The position numbers and the translations under genes are program-made. A stretch of 16,723 nt of DNA from an uncultured Eubacteriales bacterium (lineage in GTDB: Bacteria; Bacillota; Clostridia; Oscillospirales; Acutalibacteraceae), in the NCBI GenBank assembly GCA_934615635.1, contig CAKTTT010000034.1:1-16723 (forward strand), in the 5' to 3' direction. A model generated the notes under the pieces. The model was not told the DNA's origin. It saw nothing but the letters and a program-made list of their open reading frames with translations, and did not search any database. Of the stretch, positions 1-6,461 are shown one piece after another. The first letter of the stretch is position 1; the number at the start of each line of letters is the position of its first letter.

Positions 1-565
1 GAGCGGGAGTGTTGTTGGTGAGGATATCGGTGACGGTCAGCTCCCCGCTTCCCACCGGGGAGGTGATGGTCCGCCGTACCTCCAGGGAGTGGCCGAACAG
101 CCGGGTTTCCTGGATCCGTCCCCCCACCTCGATCACCGCGTGATCCGCTACCCGCCCGAAGCATTGGTCGGCGGAGAGGTTGTGATACCGCCCGTGGAGG
201 GGCTGCCAGACGCCGTCCGCATCCCGGTTGGCCGGGCCGGTGGACAGCAGCCCGCAGGTGTAGAGCATCCCCCCTGTGAAGGTGTGGGTAAAATCCTCTT
301 CAAAGGGATGGCTGCCGTAGGGGGAAACATACCCGTTTTTCGCCAGGAAACTGACGTTGACCCCCCGGTAGCTCAGACAGCCGATATCCAGCCCGTTGTC
401 GGCCGTCACCTCATAGCTGAGTCCGCCGCCGGTCTTCACCTGATACATCGCCGTGCCGCGGGCCTTGCCTTCATCCACCGTCACCCTCGTCACACTGTAG
501 AGCTGATCGGTGCTGCCCACCCGCCGCAGCCGGTCCGCCACCGGCATTTTCTGTAAAGAATCCAT
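1..565 (-). CDS. DUF4432 family (aldose 1-epimerase-like) protein, N-terminal part
   Basis: The frame starts at the ATG at 565 (minus) and stays open to the window edge, giving about 188 residues; the C-terminal part lies outside. A GAAAGGAGCG ribosome binding site precedes the start. Recognisable family features are the segment DNGLDIGCLSYRGVNVSF at residues 57-74, then a glycine-rich GGMLYTCGLLSTGP stretch and an HGRYHN motif, in the order expected of DUF4432 proteins, which have the galactose-mutarotase beta-sandwich fold. Members probably bind or epimerise a sugar, but the substrate here cannot be read from sequence. A near-consensus promoter and a large palindrome lie directly upstream, and a LacI-type regulator gene follows on the opposite strand. 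This suggests repression in the absence of a sugar ligand. The family call is recognition of sequence character; the role in sugar catabolism is inference. Confidence 0.82.
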   Translation of the reverse strand, partial: MDSLQKMPVADRLRRVGSTDQLYSVTRVTVDEGKARGTAMYQVKTGGGLSYEVTADNGLDIGCLSYRGVNVSFLAKNGYVSPYGSHPFEEDFTHTFTGGMLYTCGLLSTGPANRDADGVWQPLHGRYHNLSADQCFGRVADHAVIEVGGRIQETRLFGHSLEVRRTITSPVGSGELTVTDILTNNTPA

Positions 566-631
566 TGCCGCGCTCCTTTCGTTTCTTCCGGCGCTTTTGT
601 TGAATCGTCCTGCCGAAATCATCCTGCCGAG

Positions 632-661
632 CCGCCATCGTGTATCGATACACGATGGCGG
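632..661. promoter_or_regulatory. 30-bp perfect palindrome, candidate LacI-family operator
   Basis: Each 15-bp arm is the exact reverse complement of the other, with the core GTGTATCGATACAC and a central CG as is usual for LacI-family operators. It lies about 30-60 nt downstream of the predicted start of the DUF4432 transcript, where a bound repressor would act as a roadblock. Further GTGTAT half-sites occur at 663-668 and 699-704. In RNA it would form a very stable hairpin, but no T-run follows, so it is not an intrinsic terminator. The nearest regulator gene is the LacI homologue at 1562, its probable partner by inference. Confidence 0.65.
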
Positions 662-697
662 AATACACCACCTGGAAAGTTCCGGTTCCACGGATTC

Positions 698-726
698 AGT
701 GTATCATGCTTCCCATTCCCTGTCAA
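698..726 (-). promoter_or_regulatory. Sigma-A promoter of the DUF4432 gene
   Basis: Read on the minus strand, a perfect -35 TTGACA (721-726) is followed by a 17-nt spacer and -10 TACACT (698-703). Transcription should begin near 690, leaving a leader of about 125 nt that contains the 632-661 palindrome. The -10 overlaps a GTGTAT half-site shared with that palindrome. Confidence 0.8.
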
Positions 727-744
727 GCGCGGGGAGGCCGCCGG

Positions 745-769
745 AAGCAAAAATGATTTGCTTTTTTTT
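745..769 (+). terminator. Terminator-like hairpin with T8 run, no upstream gene on this strand
   Basis: The arms AAGCAAA and TTTGCTT are separated by 5 nt and followed at once by a run of eight T (762-769). This is the shape of a Rho-independent terminator for plus-strand RNA, though with a weak AT-rich stem. No plus-strand gene precedes it; it could end an antisense RNA to the DUF4432 gene, or its A-tract could act as an upstream element for the minus-strand promoter. Confidence 0.35.
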
Positions 770-803
770 CGCCTCCTTGGTACACTGATTTTGCAGGGAA
801 GAA

Positions 804-837
804 GGGGGGATCCGTCTCTCGGTGGGAGGATCCCCCC
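804..837. repeat. Strong inverted repeat (10-bp arms)
   Basis: The arms GGGGGGATCC and GGATCCCCCC are perfectly complementary across a 14-nt loop. No clear T-run follows on either strand. It stands between the DUF4432 promoter region and the 87-bp tandem repeats. Its function is unknown. Confidence 0.55.
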
Positions 838-873
838 ATCCTCGGATAAGGCGCGGCGAGGAAGAGGACACAG

Positions 874-1096
874 CCCCCAAAATGAGAATACCGGATTTCA
901 GCGGCTGTGTCCCCGCGTTTGCTTTCCTGCAAACGCCGGACCTGAAGGGGTGTGGATAAGCCCCTAAAGTGAAAATACCGGATTTCAGCGGCTGTGTCCC
1001 CGCGTTTGCTTTCCCGCAAACGCCGGACCTGAAGGGGTGTGGATAAGCCCCTAAAGTGAAAATACCGGATTTCGGCGGCTGTGTCCCTGCGTTGGC
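874..1096. repeat. 87-bp tandem direct repeat, about 2.5 copies
   Basis: Unit 1 covers 874-960 and unit 2 covers 961-1047. A third, partial copy runs from 1048 to about 1096 before the match is lost. Copies 1 and 2 differ at only a few positions. Each full unit has a perfect hairpin with arms GCGTTTGC and GCAAACGC (loop of 6) and ends in TGTGGATAA, the exact complement of the DnaA box TTATCCACA (951-959 and 1038-1046). The period is a multiple of three, so frames stay open through it, but no credible start or ribosome binding site supports translation. It may be a DnaA-binding region, a structured RNA, or a simple intergenic repeat. Confidence 0.8.
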
Positions 1097-1561
1097 CTCC
1101 TTATAAACGCGGGATTTATACCCCGCAGGGAGACGGAAGCCATCCGGGAAAAGCGTACGGCGTTCCGGACGATTGGACCGGATGGCCCTTCGCCCGGTGA
1201 ATGGTCTGCCCTCTTGCGCTGGGAGCTGGGAAGGACGGCGGCATCACAGCTCATTTATCCCTCTTTCGTATGAGGGCGGAAAAGCGCGGCCGGAGCCTCT
1301 GGACCGATTGCCCGCGTTGGGATCTTTCGCGGCCACGGGGAGCAGCCGGATGCCGCCGCCAATGGGAAGGGGCAAGGAAATGGCAAAGAGGGTTCCACGA
1401 AAAGCATACCCTTCCTTTCCGCCGCCGCTGCGTCGTCGGGGACGCAGACCGCTTCTTTATTTTTAAAGGAAATTCAATTAAAAAAGCGGCTACAGGCTTT
1501 CAACTCAACCAGCCGTTATTTCCCTATAGAAATCCATCCATAACCGACGGGAGGGCGCTTT
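1097..1561. other. Gene-less leader upstream of the LacI-type gene
   Basis: No credible coding region was seen. Two inverted repeats are clear. The first has arms GCCATCCGG (1139-1147) and CCGGATGGC (1178-1186), separated by 30 nt. The second is near-perfect, CCGCTTCTTTA (1449-1459) against TAAAAAAGCGG (1479-1489), in an AT-rich patch just before the lacI-type gene. I could not define a convincing -35/-10 pair for that gene, although the AT-rich patch is the likeliest place. Confidence 0.5.
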
Positions 1562-2527
1562 ATGGCAAACATCAAACAGGTAGCCGCGCTGGCGGGGCTT
1601 TCGGTGGCTTGTGTATCGAAATATCTGAAGAACCCGGACAGTGTGCTGCCCAGTTCCCGGGAACGGATCGAGGCGGCCATCGAGGAGCTGCAGTACACCC
1701 CCTCCGCCATGGCCCGGTATCTGCGCACCAAGCGCACCTATACGGTCAAAGCGGTGATGGAGAGCATCACCATCCCCTTTTTCGCGGAGATGTTCGAGAC
1801 TCTCCGGAGGGACCTGGAGGAACGGGGATACACCACCATCCTGCAAACCACCGACAGCCGGCCTTTCTCCACCCGGGATTTCGATGCCGTGGACGGGGTA
1901 ATCGCCTGCTTTGTGGACGACGAGCAGGTGCTCGCCGGCATTCACCAGGCGGCCGGCGGCCTTCCCTTTATCTGTATGCATTGGCGGGAGCCCTTCCTGC
2001 CCGTGCCCACGGTATGGCTGGATGTGCGGGAGGGGATGCGCCTGGCCGCCCGGCATCTGCTGGAAGGCGGCTGCCGCCGGCTGGCCCACGTGGGCGGGCC
2101 TCCCCAAAGCGTCATCGCCTCCGTCAAGGAGGCCGGCGTCCGGGAAACCCTCCGGGAGGCGGGGCTCTCCCTTCCCCCTGAACGCTGCTTCCGGGGGGAG
2201 TATGCCTTCCAATCGGGCTATGCCGCCGCCAAGGCTATAGCCGCCATGGCCCAACGCCCGGACGGGGTGATCTGCGACAACGACGTGCTGGCCGCCGGCG
2301 TGATCTGCGGCTTCTACCGCCAGGAGGTGGCGGTGCCCGGCCAGGTGCGGGTCACCGGCTTCGATAATATCCCGTTGGCGGAGATGGTGATTCCTGCCCT
2401 CACCTCGGTAGCCATGCCCATGGGAGAAATGTGCGGGAAAGCCTGCGGTATGCTGCTGCAGGCTATTGAAAATCAGCCGGTGGAAAACACCGCTTCCGCC
2501 CCCTTTCTGGTGATCCGGCAATCTTGA
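1562..2527 (+). CDS. LacI-family transcriptional repressor
   Basis: A 321-residue protein of normal length for the family. Residues 2-21 form the helix-turn-helix (IKQVAALAGLSVACVSKYLK), followed by the hinge region with AIEELQYTPSAMARYLR. Residues from about 60 on look like the periplasmic-binding-protein-type effector domain, including DAVDGVIACF, an HLLEGGCRRLAHVGG segment, the PDGVICDNDVLAAGVICG segment and the late VRVTGFDNIPLAEMVIPALTSV motif. A GGGAGGG ribosome binding site sits 6 nt before the ATG. No sugar-transport gene is adjacent; the nearest candidate target is the DUF4432 gene about 1 kb upstream on the other strand, whose leader carries a LacI-like palindrome. The effector is probably a sugar or sugar derivative, but it cannot be identified here. 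A half-site GTGTATCGA lies within its own coding sequence at 1611-1619. Confidence 0.92.
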   Translation: MANIKQVAALAGLSVACVSKYLKNPDSVLPSSRERIEAAIEELQYTPSAMARYLRTKRTYTVKAVMESITIPFFAEMFETLRRDLEERGYTTILQTTDSRPFSTRDFDAVDGVIACFVDDEQVLAGIHQAAGGLPFICMHWREPFLPVPTVWLDVREGMRLAARHLLEGGCRRLAHVGGPPQSVIASVKEAGVRETLREAGLSLPPERCFRGEYAFQSGYAAAKAIAAMAQRPDGVICDNDVLAAGVICGFYRQEVAVPGQVRVTGFDNIPLAEMVIPALTSVAMPMGEMCGKACGMLLQAIENQPVENTASAPFLVIRQS

Positions 2528-3111
2528 TGCGAGCGGAGAGAGTCCGCCCGAACAAAGCGTCGCTCTTCCCCGGCGTTATCGGGCCGGCGAATGGCGCGCG
2601 GGCCGGCGGACTGGAAAGCGCCGCCTCTTCATCCCGCAATAGGAGCCGCCCTTTCTCCTCCCCTGTGCGACGCCCACCGCGCATTCCCCGCCCTACGGCA
2701 GTCGCCGCCCCGGCTGCGACGGCGGGAACAAAACGGACCCCCCTCTCCTTTCCTGGCAGCCCGCCTGATCCCCCAGCGCGCGGAAGCTGCCCCTGGCCGC
2801 CAACCGCTCCGGGAGCCGATATCCCAAACGCCTTCTTCCCCTTTTTCCTATTCTTCCGTCCCTCCCATAAATCGGGGATGTTTCGCTTTTTCCACCCGAT
2901 TTGCCCTGTTGGATTCAATTTCGACCCTTTTAACCATAACAATACATCATAATGCATCCCCCAAAACCGGCATCTCTTGTGAATAAGCTGAATTTTCCCG
3001 AAAAAATTTCTTTTTCCATTCATTTTATGGGAAATCCTATAAAAATTCCAAAGAACTAACGAGATATACTATTGACATTCGAGTACCCCCAAAGAAAGGA
3101 GTGCATAACCA
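2528..3111. other. Gene-less interval before the secreted-protein gene
   Basis: Open frames here are proline/arginine/serine-rich shadows with no ribosome binding site. One inverted repeat has arms AAATCGGG (2869-2876) and CCCGATTT (2895-2902). From about 2905 the DNA becomes distinctly AT-rich and must hold the promoter of the next gene. TATAAA (3038-3043) and TATACT (3065-3070) are possible -10 boxes, but neither has a good -35. A DnaA-box-like TGTGAATAA, one mismatch from consensus, is at 2978-2986. Confidence 0.45.
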
Positions 3112-3984
3112 ATGAAGAAAAAGCTTTTAACCATGCTGCTCAGTTCGGTTGTCGCCGTGTCTTTTGTATTGCCCTTTTCTGTTTCCGCCGCCTCTCCGAT
3201 GAAGGCCACCGCCAAGGCGGGGGATGCTGTTGTCGACGGCGTCATCTCCGAGGGGGAATACGCCGATCCCTTTGTGCTCAACGGCGATAACGGCGCCACC
3301 TGGGCCAATCTGGGCCCCATCACAAGCCCGATCACCTACCGCTTTGCCTGGTCGGAAAAAGGCCTTTATATCGCCTTCTCTCACGCGGAAGCGATAGAGG
3401 GTTCCTCTCAGCTTCAGATCAACTGCAATCCGGGCGGACAGCTCGGCGCGGCCGATCAGGGCCTGTTCATCACCCTGAATCCTGCGGGGAACGTGCTGAT
3501 CCACAACCATAACACGCCTCTTGGCAACATCGACCCCAATACCCTTTTCCTGGACATCACCACGAAGGTGACCATGGCTTCCAAGACCACCGACGGCACC
3601 AAGGTGACGGAGGTTCTGGTTCCGATGGATGCCTTCCGTGTGAAGGATACCTCCTTCAAATTCTCCGCCGGAGATATGGCCTGCTCCGCCTTCGCCGTTT
3701 TGACGGCCAACGGGGCGCCGGCTGAGGTTGGCGCCGCGGTTTCCAGCGATCTGTCCAATTGGACGGTCGGTAAGCTGGGTCTCGGCACGCTGACCCTGGC
3801 CGCCGCTGAGGAGAAGCCGGATGAAAAACCGGATGAAAAGCCGGACGAAAAACCGGAGGAGAAACCCGGTGAAACGCCGGAAACCGGCGATTCCGACTGG
3901 ATGGTTCTCGCCGTTTGCATCGCCGTGCTGGCGACGGGCGTGATCGTGGCGGTTAGCCGCAAGACGAGCAAGGCCGCGAAATAA
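3112..3984 (+). CDS. Secreted surface protein with CBM9/DOMON-like domain and PETGD-type C-terminal anchor
   Basis: A 290-residue protein with an AAGGAG ribosome binding site (3096-3102 region). Residues 1-26 are a typical signal peptide: MKKK, a hydrophobic core, and cleavage after SVSA. Residues about 36-230 resemble a family-9 carbohydrate-binding/DOMON-like beta-sandwich: an early VVDGVISEGEY stretch, then TYRFAWSEKGLYIAF, and a late SAGDMACSAFAVLTA. Residues 233-253 are a Pro/Glu/Lys/Asp linker with four to five degenerate EKPD repeats. The C-terminus has PETGD (256-260), a membrane segment (about 263-281) and a basic tail (SRKTSKAAK), i.e. a sortase-type sorting signal without the usual leading Leu. 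It is monocistronic and followed by a strong terminator. Ligand binding at the cell surface is a reasonable guess; the ligand is unknown. The domain call is moderate; export and anchoring are well supported. Confidence 0.8.
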   Translation: MKKKLLTMLLSSVVAVSFVLPFSVSAASPMKATAKAGDAVVDGVISEGEYADPFVLNGDNGATWANLGPITSPITYRFAWSEKGLYIAFSHAEAIEGSSQLQINCNPGGQLGAADQGLFITLNPAGNVLIHNHNTPLGNIDPNTLFLDITTKVTMASKTTDGTKVTEVLVPMDAFRVKDTSFKFSAGDMACSAFAVLTANGAPAEVGAAVSSDLSNWTVGKLGLGTLTLAAAEEKPDEKPDEKPDEKPEEKPGETPETGDSDWMVLAVCIAVLATGVIVAVSRKTSKAAK

Positions 3985-4001
3985 TCTTTATCTGATGGCA
4001 T

Positions 4002-4038
4002 AAAAGGCCGGACCGGGAAAATCCCGGTCCGGCTTTTT
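4002..4038 (+). terminator. Rho-independent terminator of the secreted-protein gene
   Basis: A perfect 12-bp GC-rich stem (4007-4018 with 4022-4033) has an AAA loop and is followed by T5 (4034-4038). It is preceded by A4, which extends the pairing. It lies 18 nt after the stop codon. The A-run on the left means it may also work weakly on the other strand. Confidence 0.93.
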
Positions 4039-4426
4039 AGTGCGAGGCGGCAAAAACAGGCCAACAGCGACGGCCTGCCCGCCCTAGCCGCACCGGCAGT
4101 TCGCTGTTCGTGAAAGCCGGGCGTACCCGCCCTCTCGCGCCCGGTTGCCTCCCTCCTTCTGGAGGCCGCCAGCGTCCGCGGCCCAGGGGCCGGGCAGGAA
4201 GGGAACCGCTGTATAAGAAACCCAACGGGATGTGCCGCTTATACAAAGCACGTGCTTTCAAGGCCCTCCACACCGACCGACCCTTGCCAAAAGAAAACGC
4301 CCCCGCATCCATTCCTTTTCCCCATGCGGGTGAATAACCCGGGTGGAAATGTGGAAAACCCTGTGGAAAAGTGAGGAACGCCGGCTGACACAAGGGGGAG
4401 CCGCGCCGGGCGCAGCAAACGCCCTC
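4039..4426. other. Gene-less region upstream of mnmG with several inverted repeats
   Basis: No supported coding region. Visible structure: TGTATAAG (4210-4217) pairs with CTTATACA (4238-4245); this overlaps by one base the perfect palindrome AAAGCACGTGCTTT (4245-4258); CCCGCAT (4302-4308) pairs with ATGCGGG (4324-4330). Two DnaA-box-like sites follow (see separate entry). This is where mnmE would be expected in the standard Firmicute order, and it is absent. Confidence 0.55.
4350..4370 (-). promoter_or_regulatory. Pair of DnaA-box-like sites upstream of mnmG
   Basis: TGTGGAAAA occurs at 4350-4358 and 4362-4370; on the minus strand each reads TTTTCCACA, one mismatch from the DnaA box TTATCCACA. 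The two copies share orientation and are 12 bp apart. A weaker match (GGTGAATAA) lies at 4329-4337. Binding by DnaA is plausible but undemonstrated. Confidence 0.4.
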
Positions 4427-4455
4427 TTGCTCCCTGGCCGGAGATAGAGTATAAT
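4427..4455 (+). promoter_or_regulatory. Sigma-A promoter of the mnmG-rsmG genes
   Basis: -35 TTGCTC (4427-4432), a 17-nt spacer, and a perfect -10 TATAAT (4450-4455). Expected start near 4461, giving a leader of about 65 nt before mnmG. Confidence 0.75.
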
Positions 4456-4527
4456 AGCCGGGAATACCAAACCGATTCAAACCGGGCATACTTTGCCGGA
4501 TTTTGGACAGGAGTGAGGAAGCGGAGC

Positions 4528-6414
4528 ATGAAATTTCTGGATGAATCCTATGACGTTGCGGTAATCGGCGCAGGCCACGCGGGGATCGAGGCCGCTCTGG
4601 CGGCGGCGCGGCTGGGCTGCTCCGCCGCCATCTTCACCATCAACCTGGACGCGGTGGGCAATATGCCCTGCAATCCCTCCATCGGCGGCACGGCCAAGGG
4701 CCATCTGGTGCGGGAGGTGGACGCCCTGGGCGGCGAGATGGGCCGGGCGGCGGACGCAACTCTTCTCCAGTCCCGGATGCTCAATCGCGGGAAGGGCCCG
4801 GCGGTCCATTCCCTGCGGGCGCAGATTGACCGCCGCGCCTATGCCGCTTATATGAAGCACATCCTGGAAACCACGCCGGGATTGGATATCCGTCAGGGGG
4901 AGATCGTCTCGCTGGAACGACGGGAGGACGGGCGCTTCCTCCTCACCACCCGCCTGGAGGCCCAGTATATCGCCCGGGCGGTGATCCTGGCTACCGGCAC
5001 CTTCCTCAAGGGCCGCATCTATGTGGGGGACGTATCCTATGAAGGCGGCCCGGACGGCATGTTCGCCGCCGACGGGCTGACCGGCTCCCTGCGGGAGCTG
5101 GGGATTTCCCTGCGCCGTTTCAAAACCGGAACCCCCGCCCGGGTGCTGCGTTCCAGCATCCGCTTTGAGGGGCTGGAGCCCCAGCCCGGCGAGGATCCGG
5201 TGGTTCCCTTTTCCTTTGAAACCGTCCGGGAACTGCGCAACCTGCTGGATTGCCACATCACCTGGACCACCCCGGAAACCAAAAAAGTGATTTTGGAAAA
5301 CCTCCACCGCTCCCCCCTTTACGGCGGCAGAATCGAAGGGGTGGGCCCCCGCTACTGCCCCAGCATCGAGGACAAAATCGTCCGTTTCGCGGACAAGGAG
5401 CGGCATCAGGTGTTCATCGAACCCTGCGGCCTGCACACGGAGGAGATGTATCTCCAGGGGCTGTCCTCCTCCCTGCCGGTGGACGTGCAGTTAAAGCTGC
5501 TGCGGACCATTCCCGGCCTGGAACAGGTCAAGGTGATGCGCCCCGCCTACGCCATCGAGTACGACTGCTGCGATCCCCTGCAGTTGGACGCCACCCTGGA
5601 ATTCCTGGAAATCCCCGGCCTGTACGGCGCGGGCCAGTTCAACGGCAGCTCCGGATACGAGGAAGCGGCGGCGCAGGGGCTGGTGGCGGGGGCCAACGCG
5701 GCCCTGAAGCTGCAGGGCCGTCCCCCCTTGCTACTGGACCGGGCCTCCAGCTACATCGGCACCCTCATCGACGATCTGGTAACCAAGGGCTGCTCCGATC
5801 CCTACCGCATGATGACTTCCCGCTCGGAATACCGTCTGGTGCTGCGGCAGGACAACGCCGACCAGCGGCTGACTCCCGTCGGCCGGGAAATCGGGCTGGT
5901 GGACGACCTCCGCTGGTCCCGCTTCTGTGCCCGGCGGGAGGCCGGACAGACGGAGCTGGCCCGGCTGCGCTCCACCGTGCTCCCCCCTTCTCCGGAGGTC
6001 AACGCCCTGCTGGAGAGGGCGGGCACCACCCCCTTATCCAGCGGCGTTCGTCTGGCGGAGCTGCTCAAAAGGCCCCAGCTCCACTATGAGGATCTGGCGG
6101 CGTTGGATGTCGGGCGGCCCCCGCTGGAACCGCTGGTGCGGGAGCAGGTGGAGGTGGAGCTAAAATACGAGGGCTACATCCGCCGCCAACAGGCCGCCAT
6201 CGAGGAGATGCGCCGGCTGGAATGTCGCCTGCTGCCGGAGGACACGGACTATGCCGCCATCACCGGCCTGCGGAAGGAGGCCCAGGAAAAGCTGCAGAAA
6301 ATCCGTCCCCGCAGCATCGGCCAGGCCTCCCGGATTAGCGGGGTGAGCCCGGCGGATATATCGGTGCTGATCATCTGGCTTTCCCAGCAACAGACAACCA
6401 ATATATCCCCCTGA
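4528..6414 (+). CDS. mnmG: tRNA uridine-5-carboxymethylaminomethyl modification enzyme MnmG (GidA)
   Basis: With MnmE, MnmG builds the cmnm5 group on wobble U34 of certain tRNAs, using FAD, NADH and a folate C1 unit. Starting at ATG 4528 the protein has 628 residues, the family's usual size. The FAD Rossmann motif GAGHAG is at residues 14-19, CNPSIGGTAKGHLV at 48-61, then KGPAVHSLRAQIDRR, ATGTFLKGRIYVG, RFKTGTPAR, PRYCPSIEDKIVRFADK, GAGQFNGSSGYEEAAAQG and DPYRMMTSRSEYRLVLRQDN. The tail ISGVSPADISVLIIWL is the family's C-terminal helix. A GTG at 4513 in frame would add five residues, but its Shine-Dalgarno spacing is too tight; ATG 4528 gives the usual MnmG N-terminus. A small oddity is EPCG where EPEG is usual. 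rsmG follows after 47 nt, probably in the same operon. mnmE is not adjacent. Confidence 0.98.
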   Translation: MKFLDESYDVAVIGAGHAGIEAALAAARLGCSAAIFTINLDAVGNMPCNPSIGGTAKGHLVREVDALGGEMGRAADATLLQSRMLNRGKGPAVHSLRAQIDRRAYAAYMKHILETTPGLDIRQGEIVSLERREDGRFLLTTRLEAQYIARAVILATGTFLKGRIYVGDVSYEGGPDGMFAADGLTGSLRELGISLRRFKTGTPARVLRSSIRFEGLEPQPGEDPVVPFSFETVRELRNLLDCHITWTTPETKKVILENLHRSPLYGGRIEGVGPRYCPSIEDKIVRFADKERHQVFIEPCGLHTEEMYLQGLSSSLPVDVQLKLLRTIPGLEQVKVMRPAYAIEYDCCDPLQLDATLEFLEIPGLYGAGQFNGSSGYEEAAAQGLVAGANAALKLQGRPPLLLDRASSYIGTLIDDLVTKGCSDPYRMMTSRSEYRLVLRQDNADQRLTPVGREIGLVDDLRWSRFCARREAGQTELARLRSTVLPPSPEVNALLERAGTTPLSSGVRLAELLKRPQLHYEDLAALDVGRPPLEPLVREQVEVELKYEGYIRRQQAAIEEMRRLECRLLPEDTDYAAITGLRKEAQEKLQKIRPRSIGQASRISGVSPADISVLIIWLSQQQTTNISP

Positions 6415-6461
6415 ATATACAAATCGGATAATAATTCAAAAATATACGAAGGAGGCGCCCG

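Noticed and set aside
89..556. 155-codon plus-strand frame at the left edge
   Set aside because: It is the antisense of the DUF4432 gene, whose minus-strand translation shows clear family motifs.
723..1019. Minus-strand 98-codon frame with a 29-residue repeat across the tandem repeats
   Set aside because: The 87-bp period is a multiple of three, which alone keeps a frame open. No ribosome binding site or plausible protein character was seen, and a plus-strand frame is open there too.
1505..2521. 338-codon minus-strand frame opposite the LacI-type gene
   Set aside because: It is a shadow of a well-supported gene; His/Gly/Pro-rich composition is typical of an antisense frame.
2524..2952. 142-codon plus-strand frame after the LacI-type gene
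   Set aside because: It starts at a TTG inside the lacI-type stop region, has Pro/Ser/Arg-rich composition typical of non-coding GC-rich DNA, and no ribosome binding site.
3072..3077. TTGACA just upstream of the secreted-protein gene as its -35 box
   Set aside because: A correctly spaced -10 would fall on the ribosome binding site and no TATAAT-like sequence is there.
4513..4527. GTG at 4513 as the mnmG start
   Set aside because: The Shine-Dalgarno GGACAGGAG almost touches it; ATG 4528 has better spacing and gives the standard MnmG N-terminus.
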